From Palleniella muris (lineage in GTDB: Bacteria > Bacteroidota > Bacteroidia > Bacteroidales > Bacteroidaceae), in assembly GCF_004792655.1 (NCBI RefSeq), contig NZ_SRZC01000026.1, positions 1 through 52,528 of the forward strand: a DNA stretch of 52,528 nucleotides, written 5' to 3'. Shown piece by piece: positions 25,572 through 33,332 of this stretch. The translations under genes and the position numbers were made by a program. Below the pieces are notes generated by a model, which was not told where the DNA came from, made no database searches, and saw only the letters and a program-made list of their open reading frames with translations. Positions within the stretch are counted from its first letter, which is position 1; every line of letters begins with the position of its first letter.

Positions 25572-26558
25572 TTGCAGGAGTGTCATTTCGTTGATTTGTC
25601 AGAGGACATTCTTAATGCTATGGGTGGCGAGGTGCTTGCCATCCTGTTGCATAATCATACCACGGGAAGGAATATCACGTGGGCGACGCGTGATCATGAG
25701 CATTTGGGCGAGGGCTACATGTACGGTGACGAGATTCTTCCCGAACGAATCACGGGGGAGAACAATCGAATCATCGTGCCGAGAGTCCTGAAGCCGAGAC
25801 GCTCGCAGGCGCAACGCTCAAAGGAGATGGCGGAAGTGTTCACGCCATCTTGGGTGTGCAATGCGCAGAACAATCTCATCGATGAGGCTTGGTTTGGCAG
25901 ACGGAATGTTTTCAACACGGAAATGACAACGGAAGCCGGAGTTCACACATGGATTCCGTCGGATTCTCCTATCTCTATTTTTCCCGAAGGCAAGACATGG
26001 AAGGACTATGTGCGCGCCACCCGTATGGAGATAACCTGCGGCGAAGCGCCTTATCTTGTGAGCCGTTACGATGCCACTAACGGCGAACCTATACCTATTA
26101 ATAAAAGAGTCGGTCTGCTCGACCGCAAGCTGCGCCTTGTCTCTGAGAACACCGAGACATCCGGCGAATGGCTTTCTTTCGCCCAAGAGGCGTTCCAAAA
26201 CATCTACGGCTACGAGTGGCAGGGCGACAATCTGCTGCTTGCCCGTGAGAATCTTCTTGCAAGTTTTATCGAATATTATGCGGAGAAGTTTGGCAAACTA
26301 CCAATGGCAAAATCAACAGCCTACATCGCCTATATCGTTTCGTGGAACCTGTGGCAGATGGACGGGCTGAAAGGTGTTGTGCCCGACTCCTGCCATGAGC
26401 AGGTGACAACCGACCTTTTCGGTGGAGAAACCCGTACGCCTTGCCTCGGATGTAAGGACGGAAACCTCCGCCGGCACAATGGCACATACTGCCTCATAAA
26501 GGACTGGAGTGCGAAGAAAGAGAAGCAGAAAATAAGATACATCGACCTGATAAAGTAG
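25572..26558 (+). CDS. Degenerate N6-methyltransferase-like protein (restriction subunit M type), start unclear
   Basis: About 328 residues. The stretch KEMAEVFTPSWVCNAQNNLID (85-105, shown in parts: EVFTP is the usual start of type I/IIG methyltransferase cores) and YGYEWQGDNLLLARENLL (212-229, like the acidic-loop region ending in A-x-x-N-L-L) point to a methyltransferase ancestry. But no glycine-rich SAM motif and no NPPY catalytic motif are seen, so methylation is doubtful. A C-terminal zinc ribbon is likely (C291, C294, H302, C307). No ATG stands at the start: the frame opens with TTG at 25572, and homologous-looking sequence may begin a few codons earlier after the stop at 25548. Either a rare start codon is used or the 5' end is damaged. 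Codes directly into the helicase gene, 6 bases later. Confidence 0.6.
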   Translation: MQECHFVDLSEDILNAMGGEVLAILLHNHTTGRNITWATRDHEHLGEGYMYGDEILPERITGENNRIIVPRVLKPRRSQAQRSKEMAEVFTPSWVCNAQNNLIDEAWFGRRNVFNTEMTTEAGVHTWIPSDSPISIFPEGKTWKDYVRATRMEITCGEAPYLVSRYDATNGEPIPINKRVGLLDRKLRLVSENTETSGEWLSFAQEAFQNIYGYEWQGDNLLLARENLLASFIEYYAEKFGKLPMAKSTAYIAYIVSWNLWQMDGLKGVVPDSCHEQVTTDLFGGETRTPCLGCKDGNLRRHNGTYCLIKDWSAKKEKQKIRYIDLIK

Positions 26559-26564
26559 TTGCCT

Positions 26565-27467
26565 ATGAAAACCAAGTATTTTGAAGAACTGAAACCCAAA
26601 CTGATTTATGTGTTCCGCATAAATGACGCTGCCCATAGGGATTGCTTGAAGATTGGCGAAGCCACCATGGATGTTGACCCCGAAGAGGTGGACATCACCG
26701 CCATTGCGTCAAACAGCAAGGTGCTCAACAAGGCTGCCCGCAACCGCATTGACCAATATACCGCCACGGCGGGAATAGCCTACGAACTCCTTTACACTGA
26801 GTCTGCCAGCTATCGCAAAGGCACACATCCTATCGGTTTCAATGACAAGGATGTGCATGAAGTGCTGCAACGCAGCGGCATACGACGCAAAGAGTTCAAA
26901 AACATAGACAAAGGTGGCAGGGAATGGTTTGTCACCGACCTTGAAACCGTAAAGAAAGCCATTGCTGCCGTAAAGGAAGGGCGTGAGTCGCTCAATCCCG
27001 GTGATGTCACCGTGGGGCGTTCACCGATAGAGTTCCGCCCCGAACAGGCTGAGGCTATAAACAAAACAGTAAAACTGTTCAAGAAGTCGCAGGCAAAGTC
27101 TCGCCGTATGTTATGGAACGCAAAGATGCGTTTCGGCAAGACATTGTCGGCATTGCAAGTAGCTAAGGTTCTGCAGTTTGAGCGCACTCTGATTCTTACC
27201 CACCGCCCTGTGGTTGATGACGGATGGTTTAAGGATTTCGACAAGATTTTTTATGACAGCCCGAATTATGCCTATGGCTCTAAGAATTATGGCTCTTCGC
27301 ATAAGAATCTTGAACACCGCCATGCGAGGGAAGGCATCCATTACGTCTATTTCGCGTCAATGCAGGATTTGCGTGGCTCGGAGACTGTCGGCGGAAAGTT
27401 TGACAAGAACGATGATGTGTTTTCCACACCGTGGGACTATATTATCATCGATGAGGCTCATGCTTGA
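26565..27467 (+). pseudogene. GIY-YIG/T5orf172-like nuclease-DEAH helicase, truncated after the DEAH box
   Basis: 300 residues from ATG 26565. Residues 12-33 (KLIYVFRIND then CLKIGEA) resemble the opening of T5orf172/GIY-YIG nuclease domains. From 158 the superfamily 2 helicase core begins: FRPEQAEAINKTVKLFKK (Q-motif-like), AKMRFGKT (Walker A, 187-194), LILTHRPVV (motif Ia) and IIIDEAHA (Walker B, 294-300). The chain stops one residue after DEAH. Motifs III to VI and the second RecA domain, several hundred residues, are missing, and the following 551 bases do not continue it. So the 3' end was deleted. With the methyltransferase-like gene upstream it forms a pair like a restriction or defence system, now broken. 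Confidence 0.82.
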
Positions 27468-28018
27468 AATTAGATGCCTATGCAGATTCATTGGTCTGTA
27501 AACTCATTATTAATTATTTAGCGCAGACACGCTAAGTTTCTTACAGTTAAAATAAGGCGAGATTCGGTGAGTATATTTGCTTCTTTGCTGTTCCAACAAT
27601 GGCATGTGAATCCATAAAGGAATTCGCGCCAAAATCCGGTCTGAAGCACCATTCGGTTTTTTAGCTTGTTTTTCAATTTCCTGACTTCGGCATTTGCGTT
27701 ATTTGGTATTTCGAGTACAAGGCTATACGTATGCTGTGTTATAATCTGCGTGAATCTGCGGTATCAGCGTGCCCTTTTTACCGTATGAGATTTTCTCACG
27801 CAGATTTATGCTGATTGCAACATGGCATGATGTTTGCTGTATGCCTTGTATGGCAGTCTTTGACATAATGCCGGTCGATGCAAATGCCTGTTGCTTAGTT
27901 AATAATTCTAAATAAGAGGCAATAAAAGGTAGATGTGTGAGTTATTTTGTATAACTTTGTAAAGTTTTCGTGCGATTATGTCCGCATGCGCGTATTTAAA
28001 TAAGTAAAGAGTTACAGG
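27468..28018. other. Gene-poor stretch after the truncated helicase
   Basis: 551 bases without a supported gene. It holds an inverted repeat, AATCTGCGTGA at 27743-27753 with TCACGCAGATT at 27796-27806, related to the AATCCGCA repeats at 12914 and 37776. On the minus strand about 27765-27530 stays open for some 80 codons (ending VRNLACLR) but lacks a start codon; it may be a remnant or chance. The last 70 bases are the rpoD leader. Confidence 0.6.
27952..27959 (+). promoter_or_regulatory. -7 promoter box for rpoD
   Basis: TAACTTTG matches TAnnTTTG and lies 59 bases before the rpoD ATG. No clear TTTG at -33. Confidence 0.45.
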
Positions 28019-28891
28019 ATGAGACAATTAAAGATTCAGAAAAGTATTACCAATCGTTCCAGTGAGGCACTTGACAAGTATCTTGTGGAAATTGGCAGAG
28101 CCCCGCTTATCTCTATCGACGAGGAAATTGAACTGGCACAGAAAATCAGGAAGGGCGGTCCGGCAGGCGAGCGTGCCAAGGAGAAGCTGGTGACAGCGAA
28201 CCTTCGCTTTGTGGTTTCTGTGGCAAAGCAGTACCAGCATCAGGGGCTTACTCTCACCGACCTTATCGATGAGGGAAACATAGGATTGATAAAGGCGGCA
28301 CAGAAGTTTGACGAGACTCGTGGCTTCAAGTTTATCTCTTATGCAGTGTGGTGGATTCGCCAGTCTATTCTGCAGGCCATCGCAGAGCAGAGCCGTATTG
28401 TCCGCCTGCCGCTGAACCAGGTCGGCTCACTGAACAAGATAAACCACGAAATCAACAAGTTTGAGCAGGAGAACCAGCGTCATCCGTCTGTCTCCGAGCT
28501 TGCAGCAGCAACGAACATCGATGAGGAGAAGATTGGTCAGAGCCTTATGGCAGACGGTCATCATGTCAGCATCGACGCTCCTTTCCAGGACGGCGAGGAT
28601 AACTGTATGCTTGACGTCATGGCTTCCGGTGACGACTCACGCACCGACCGCAATGTCGATCACGAGTCTATGGCAATGGAACTTAACAACGTGCTGTCAA
28701 AGGTTTTGAAAGACCGCGAGATAACTATCATCCGCGAGTGCTATGGCATCGGCTGCCATGAAAAGGGACTTGAGGAAATCGGCGACCAGCTTGGACTTAC
28801 TCGTGAGCGTGTCCGCCAGATTCGTGAGAAGTCAATTGCCAAGCTCCGCGAGAGTGGTAACGCAAAGATACTTATGAAATATTTAGGATAA
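28019..28891 (+). CDS. rpoD: Primary RNA polymerase sigma factor RpoD (sigma-ABfr type)
   Basis: 290 residues. Region 1.2 (SEALDKYLVEIGRAPLIS), region 2 (ANLRFVVSVAKQY, DLIDEGNIGLIKAAQKFD, FKFISYAVWWIRQSI), region 3 and region 4 (GLTRERVRQIREKSIAKL) are all present. Region 1.1 and the long non-conserved insert of E. coli RpoD are missing, as in the primary sigma factor of Bacteroidetes, which reads the TTTG/TAnnTTTG promoters found across this window. ATG 28019 is the natural start. Confidence 0.97.
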   Translation: MRQLKIQKSITNRSSEALDKYLVEIGRAPLISIDEEIELAQKIRKGGPAGERAKEKLVTANLRFVVSVAKQYQHQGLTLTDLIDEGNIGLIKAAQKFDETRGFKFISYAVWWIRQSILQAIAEQSRIVRLPLNQVGSLNKINHEINKFEQENQRHPSVSELAAATNIDEEKIGQSLMADGHHVSIDAPFQDGEDNCMLDVMASGDDSRTDRNVDHESMAMELNNVLSKVLKDREITIIRECYGIGCHEKGLEEIGDQLGLTRERVRQIREKSIAKLRESGNAKILMKYLG

Positions 28892-28896
28892 AAGTT

Positions 28897-29283
28897 ATGA
28901 AAAAGATTCTTTTTACAATGCTTATGATGCTTGCATTCGTTGCGACAGCGTCAGCACAGGCAAAGATAAAGTTTGACAAGACTGTGCATAACTTTGGGCA
29001 GTTCTCGGAAACTGACAGCAAGCAGAGCTGTGTCTTCACGTTCACAAATGTTGGCGACAAACCGTTGGTTGTCAACCAGGCATTGGCAAGTTGTGGCTGC
29101 ACAGCTCCTAAATACACAAAGACTCCAGTCATGCCCGGTGAGAAAGGTGAGCTGAAAGTCGTGTATAACGGTGCCGGAAGAATGCTTGGTCATTTCAAGA
29201 AGACCATCACAGTGCGCACAAACGGCACTCCTGAGGTTGTCCGCCTTTACATTGAGGGCGACATGACAGAGGATAAGAAATAA
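28897..29283 (+). CDS. DUF1573 periplasmic protein
   Basis: 128 residues with a signal peptide (1-21, ending ASAQA). The rest is a single immunoglobulin-like ASPM/Hydin-type beta domain: FDKTVHNFGQFSETDSKQ, FTNVGDKPLVVNQALASCGCT (the conserved S-C-G-C) and KGELKVVYN. Very common in Bacteroidetes; function unknown. It starts 5 bases after rpoD and may be co-transcribed with it. Confidence 0.9.
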   Translation: MKKILFTMLMMLAFVATASAQAKIKFDKTVHNFGQFSETDSKQSCVFTFTNVGDKPLVVNQALASCGCTAPKYTKTPVMPGEKGELKVVYNGAGRMLGHFKKTITVRTNGTPEVVRLYIEGDMTEDKK

Positions 29284-29440
29284 GTTGTCAAGTTCCGTAC
29301 ACTCAACTTGATAATGGTTTCAGGTTTTTGGTTATGGGGTTTTAGGTTGTGATTGACATTACAGAAATCCATATAATACCAACAACTTGAGACCAACGAC
29401 ATTCAACTTGAGCGTAAACGAAAGTTGAATACACCTAAAA

Positions 29441-29820
29441 ACAGAGTTCCGGCTTGTCGCTGGCGGCATGCGCCGCGAGAGGAAAGTCCGGGCAGCGCAG
29501 AGCGTCCCACTTGCGAAATTACAAGCAGTCAGTGATGGCTGAGTAACGCAGAAGAAAACAACCGCCGGCTTGCCGGTAAGGGTGAGAAGGTGAGGTAAGG
29601 GCTCACCAGCACGGTGGTGACATCGTGGCTGTGCGTCTTGGGAGCTGCAAGTTTATGTAAACTGCCGTCCGAGGGCTGCTCGTCCAAGGCAGAGGGTAAA
29701 ACGCTAAACCGAAAGGGAGACATGCCGGGTGACCGGCATGATAGATAAATGACAGGCGCCTGCCGATGTGACCTCGGTTACTGTCAGCAGGTACAGAACC
29801 CGGCTTATAGGAACTCTGTT
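29441..29820 (+). ncRNA. rnpB: RNase P RNA (bacterial type A)
   Basis: The conserved P4-region sequence GAGAGGAAAGTCCGGGC lies at about 29476-29492, and the 3' half of P4 is ACAGAACCCGGCTTATAGG near 29793-29811. The ends pair: ACAGAGTTCC (29441-29450) with GGAACTCTGT (29810-29819) makes helix P1. AGAGGGTAAAACGCTAAACC and GGAGACATGCCGGG fit the inner core. About 380 nt, a normal length. A short hairpin (29401-29430) precedes it and a T-rich run follows at 29821. Confidence 0.96.
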
Positions 29821-29866
29821 CTTTTTTCCCGCTTATTGAGTCTAACCCGCTTTAAAATATTACGCC

Positions 29867-31102
29867 ATGGTGAACAAGGAAAGCATATTGCGAATATTGA
29901 AATCCATTTGGGAGGACTTTTCCACCAAGCGTGTGATGAACGCAGCATCGCTGCTGACTTACTCCACATTGCTTGCTATTGTGCCCGTTGTTGCAGTGAT
30001 TTTTGCCATTGCGAGAGGTTTCGGCTACAATAAGTATATAGAATCATGGTTCATTTCCACACTTGACAGCCAGCCACAGGCTGCGGAAGTGATAGTCGGC
30101 TTTGTCAATTCGTATCTTGTGAACACGAAGAGTGGTGTAGTTTTCGGTATCGGTCTGGTGTTCATGCTCTATACCCTCATCATGCTGACGATGAATATAG
30201 AGGTGGTTTTCAATGACATTTGGGGCGTGAAGTCGCAACGCTCTTTGGCGCGCACGGTGACAGACTATCTTGCGATGTTCTTCATTCTGCCGATAATGAT
30301 TATAGTCATGTCGGGCGTGACGCTGTGGATAGGCTCTCTCTCCGAGATAGTCGATAAGATGTTTGTCATAGGAAGCCTTATGAAATTCGGCATGGATCTC
30401 CTGCCGCTTTTGCTGCTTTCCTGCATCATTTCCATACTCTACATCTTTATGCCGAACACCCATGTGCGTTGGCGTTGTGCTATCCTGCCGGCGTTTATTG
30501 CGGCTTTGGCTATGGAACTGCTGCAGTATTTCTATATCCACTCCCAATTGTGGGTGACAAGCTATAACGCCATTTACGGCTCTTTTGCCGCCCTTCCGCT
30601 GTTCATGCTCTGGCTGCAGCTCACATGGACGATAATACTTGTCGGTGCGGAGTTGGCATACACAAACCAGAATCTTGAGGATTTCCGCACGCGTAATGAC
30701 CGTGGGGAGTTGTCTCACAAGCACCGCACAATGCTTTCTATCATGGTTATGGCAATCATCTGCCGCCGGTTCAAGGAAGGACGGCGTCCGTATACCTTGC
30801 CGGAGATAAAGCAAGAGGTCAAAGTGCCTATGCGTGTGCTTGCCGAACTGACTTATGATTTGCAGCAGGCACGTGTGCTTCAGCAGATTGGGGATGACAA
30901 TGATGGCACTGATGTGGCATTTGTCCCTGCCGAATCAGTAGAGAATCTTACTGTCGGTCTGCTTATCTCGCGCCTTGAGAGCATGCATCCATATACTTTG
31001 GAAGCCATGCCTGATTTCTCTTCCCATGAATGGCGGCACGTGCTTTCCGCACATCGTGACTATCTGCATGCGCAGGATTATGTGAAACTGTATGAACTTT
31101 AG
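29867..31102 (+). CDS. YihY/BrkB-type membrane protein
   Basis: 411 residues. Six membrane helices in the first 270 residues, with the family pattern at the start (RVMNAASLLTYSTLLAIVPVVAVIFAIARGF in part) and YGSFAALPLFMLWLQLTWTIILVGAEL at the end of the membrane region. The remaining ~130 residues are cytoplasmic (RPYTLPEIKQEVKVPMRVLAELTYDLQQARVL, winged-helix-like). Once called RNase BN, which was later shown wrong; true function is unknown. It lies 47 bases after rnpB. Confidence 0.92.
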   Translation: MVNKESILRILKSIWEDFSTKRVMNAASLLTYSTLLAIVPVVAVIFAIARGFGYNKYIESWFISTLDSQPQAAEVIVGFVNSYLVNTKSGVVFGIGLVFMLYTLIMLTMNIEVVFNDIWGVKSQRSLARTVTDYLAMFFILPIMIIVMSGVTLWIGSLSEIVDKMFVIGSLMKFGMDLLPLLLLSCIISILYIFMPNTHVRWRCAILPAFIAALAMELLQYFYIHSQLWVTSYNAIYGSFAALPLFMLWLQLTWTIILVGAELAYTNQNLEDFRTRNDRGELSHKHRTMLSIMVMAIICRRFKEGRRPYTLPEIKQEVKVPMRVLAELTYDLQQARVLQQIGDDNDGTDVAFVPAESVENLTVGLLISRLESMHPYTLEAMPDFSSHEWRHVLSAHRDYLHAQDYVKLYEL

Positions 31103-31118
31103 CAGCCTTGTTCTGAGG

Positions 31119-32162
31119 TCATTTCCCGAATTTATATATTGTTGTGCTGCGGAAAGTCTCTCCGGGACGCAGCATTGTTGACGGCCATTGCGGCTTGTTC
31201 GGTGAGTCCGGGAAATGCATTGTCTCAAAGCAGATTGCGTTGCGGCGCACATAAGGCTTGCCCTCCTTTCCAATGATGTTCCCTCGATGACCGTTGGCTG
31301 TGTAGATTTGCATGGCAGGCTCAGTTGTGTAAACCTCCATGTACAGCCCCGTTTTCTTGTCATGGAGCTTTGCGACAGGCTTTGAAAGGTCGCCATTGTT
31401 GCGCAGTTGGTAGCAATGGTCGTACCCTCCTGTCACTTTGAGCTGCATATCCTCTGTGTCAATGCGCTTGCCTATGGCGGTAGGTGTGCGGAAATCGAAA
31501 GGTGTTCCGCTGACGCTTCCCATACAGCCCGTGACCCTTTTGTTGGCATTGTACAATGCTATGCTGTCCGCATCTATCCATAATGATTCGTCAAGAATGT
31601 CTTTTCCGAGGTCACCGGTGAGGTTAAAGAAGCTATGGTTTGACGGATTGAGCACTGTCGGTGCTGTTGTTGTTGCCTGATAGTCTATCCTCAGAGCATC
31701 ACGCAGCAGAGTGTAGGTTACATCCAGTGTCAGTTCGCCTGGAAAACCGTTTTCCCCGTCAGGAGAAATGTATCTCAATGTTATGGATTTCCTATCCTTT
31801 TTCACTATATTCCACTGTCTTTGAGAGAAACTTGGAGTACCTCCGTGCGAACAGTCGCCGTTGGAACCCGTCTGCAATTTGTACTCCTTGCCGTCGATTT
31901 CAAGATGACCTCCGAGGATACGGCCTATGTAGCGTCCTACCACAGCCCCGAAATTCTGCTTTCTTTCCTTATAGTTGGCGAGTGTGTCAAACCCGAGTAC
32001 AACGTCCGTTCCGCAGAATTTCAGTGATTGGATGCGTGCTCCGTAGTCGATGACTGTCATCTTCATCTTGCCGTTCTGCAAGGTTGCAGTCTTTATGTTC
32101 TCACCTTTCGCAATGCAGGCAATGGTGAGAAGGAGTGATAATGTCAGTAGAAGTCTTTTCAT
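31119..32162 (-). CDS. galM: Aldose 1-epimerase (galactose mutarotase), periplasmic
   Basis: 347 residues from ATG 32162; an upstream in-frame start at 32240 gives a poor N-terminus. Signal peptide 1-20 (MKRLLLTLSLLLTIACIAKG). The beta-sandwich shows the family residues: NFGAVVGRYIGRI, SHGG (substrate histidine region), NPSNHSFFNL (catalytic histidine), D-H at GGYDHCYQL, and MQIYTANG with FETMHFPDSPN (catalytic glutamate). It interconverts alpha and beta forms of free sugars. The signal peptide places it outside the cytoplasm, where it would act on sugars released by surface enzymes. Convergent with the YihY gene, 16 bases apart. Confidence 0.94.
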   Translation of the reverse strand: MKRLLLTLSLLLTIACIAKGENIKTATLQNGKMKMTVIDYGARIQSLKFCGTDVVLGFDTLANYKERKQNFGAVVGRYIGRILGGHLEIDGKEYKLQTGSNGDCSHGGTPSFSQRQWNIVKKDRKSITLRYISPDGENGFPGELTLDVTYTLLRDALRIDYQATTTAPTVLNPSNHSFFNLTGDLGKDILDESLWIDADSIALYNANKRVTGCMGSVSGTPFDFRTPTAIGKRIDTEDMQLKVTGGYDHCYQLRNNGDLSKPVAKLHDKKTGLYMEVYTTEPAMQIYTANGHRGNIIGKEGKPYVRRNAICFETMHFPDSPNKPQWPSTMLRPGETFRSTTIYKFGK

Positions 32163-32232
32163 AGTATGGCAGTTGGTTCTGTTATTATGCTTTTTGTTTT
32201 TTTTGTATTGCCTTTTTACTGTCCGAGGTAGA

Positions 32233-33300
32233 TTATACATTCATTGCTCCGCAGTGAGGACATTTGCCTTTGCTGCGTATTGCTTTCCCACATTTCCCGC
32301 AATAGTATTCCAGGCGTTTGTGCTTGTGGAATGTCTTTATGGCGAAGAAGATGTAGGCAATGAGCAGGATGTACCCTATATAATATAAGGTGGAAAGAGT
32401 GAATATGAGGTAGTCCACCATACAGACAGCGGCAAGTCCGCAGAGATACAGTACCGCATCATCAAAGGAAAGGTGGTGGAAGACATCATCGACTGTTGCC
32501 ACTCCGACAATAGGAAGCATCCACACCAATGCAAGGAATGTGCCAAGAAGCGGTGGTACGGCAAAAGGATTGAGTGTCGGATGATAATAGAAATGCCGCC
32601 ACATCTCAGGTTCGAACAGTTGTATGGAGGCATACATCATGGCAGCGAATGAGACTATAAGAACCAAAGCGGTAGGGTAGAACGACGGAATATCGTTGAA
32701 ATGTACTATTTTTGCCCCTTTCCTGTTAATCAGGCGCAGTGTGTAGACAACGACCATAGTGCCCACAGCAATAAGCATCCAAAGGAGATGGGTGTTGGAA
32801 AATATGCTGATAAACTGTGAAATCGGGTCGTCCGGCACAACCGCAGGCAGGAGTTTTGACTCGTGAATCCACCCGAATGTCTGTTGGTCGCGTGCCAGCT
32901 GCACCCACACAGAGTCAATGGTATCCTGTGGAAGGATGCGGATGTTTGCCACAACAACCCTTTCTCCGTGATAGACAGTGGTAGAGTCGGAAGGCATCCG
33001 CTCGGTTGTCCATGGCGTGCCGGCTGTTTCTTCGCATGCCACAATCTCTTCCGGTTGTTGTGTGAAGAGCACGAGAGAATCCTCGTTGACAATGAAATTG
33101 TAATTGTTCGTGTAATGATGTTGGCTTGTGAATGTCAGAGAATCCTGCCTGCGTGTCCACATGTCGGAATCCTCGGGCAGGACTGTGTCTGCCGTGGCAA
33201 AAGCATCATGCACCTTGCTCTTGTCGTTGTAACAAGAGGCAAGTGTGGAAATCAGTGCGCAAAGCACAAGAGTCAATATGGTTTCAGTTGCTTTTCTCAT
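32233..33300 (-). CDS. Membrane lipoprotein with C-terminal zinc ribbon
   Basis: 355 residues from ATG 33300. The N-terminus has a lipobox (STLASC, cysteine 23). Residues 24-150 are a soluble part with VVVANIRILPQDTIDSVWVQLARDQQTFGWI, reminiscent of SH3-like domains. Four or five membrane helices follow (about 160-335). The last 25 residues, YYCGKCGKAIRSKGKCPHCGAMN, form a C-x-x-C / C-x-x-C zinc ribbon. I do not recognise a function; similar proteins occur in Bacteroidales as zinc-ribbon proteins. A signal lipobox and a cytoplasmic-type zinc ribbon in one chain require an odd number of membrane passes. Confidence 0.75.
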   Translation of the reverse strand: MRKATETILTLVLCALISTLASCYNDKSKVHDAFATADTVLPEDSDMWTRRQDSLTFTSQHHYTNNYNFIVNEDSLVLFTQQPEEIVACEETAGTPWTTERMPSDSTTVYHGERVVVANIRILPQDTIDSVWVQLARDQQTFGWIHESKLLPAVVPDDPISQFISIFSNTHLLWMLIAVGTMVVVYTLRLINRKGAKIVHFNDIPSFYPTALVLIVSFAAMMYASIQLFEPEMWRHFYYHPTLNPFAVPPLLGTFLALVWMLPIVGVATVDDVFHHLSFDDAVLYLCGLAAVCMVDYLIFTLSTLYYIGYILLIAYIFFAIKTFHKHKRLEYYCGKCGKAIRSKGKCPHCGAMNV

Positions 33301-33332
33301 TGATGTTGCTGCCGGACAGGCTTTCCAAGCGT

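Noticed and set aside
27530..27765. About 80 open codons on the minus strand ending VRNLACLR
   Set aside because: No usable start codon, no family recognised, and another frame over the same bases is open too. Could be a remnant; mentioned in the region entry only.
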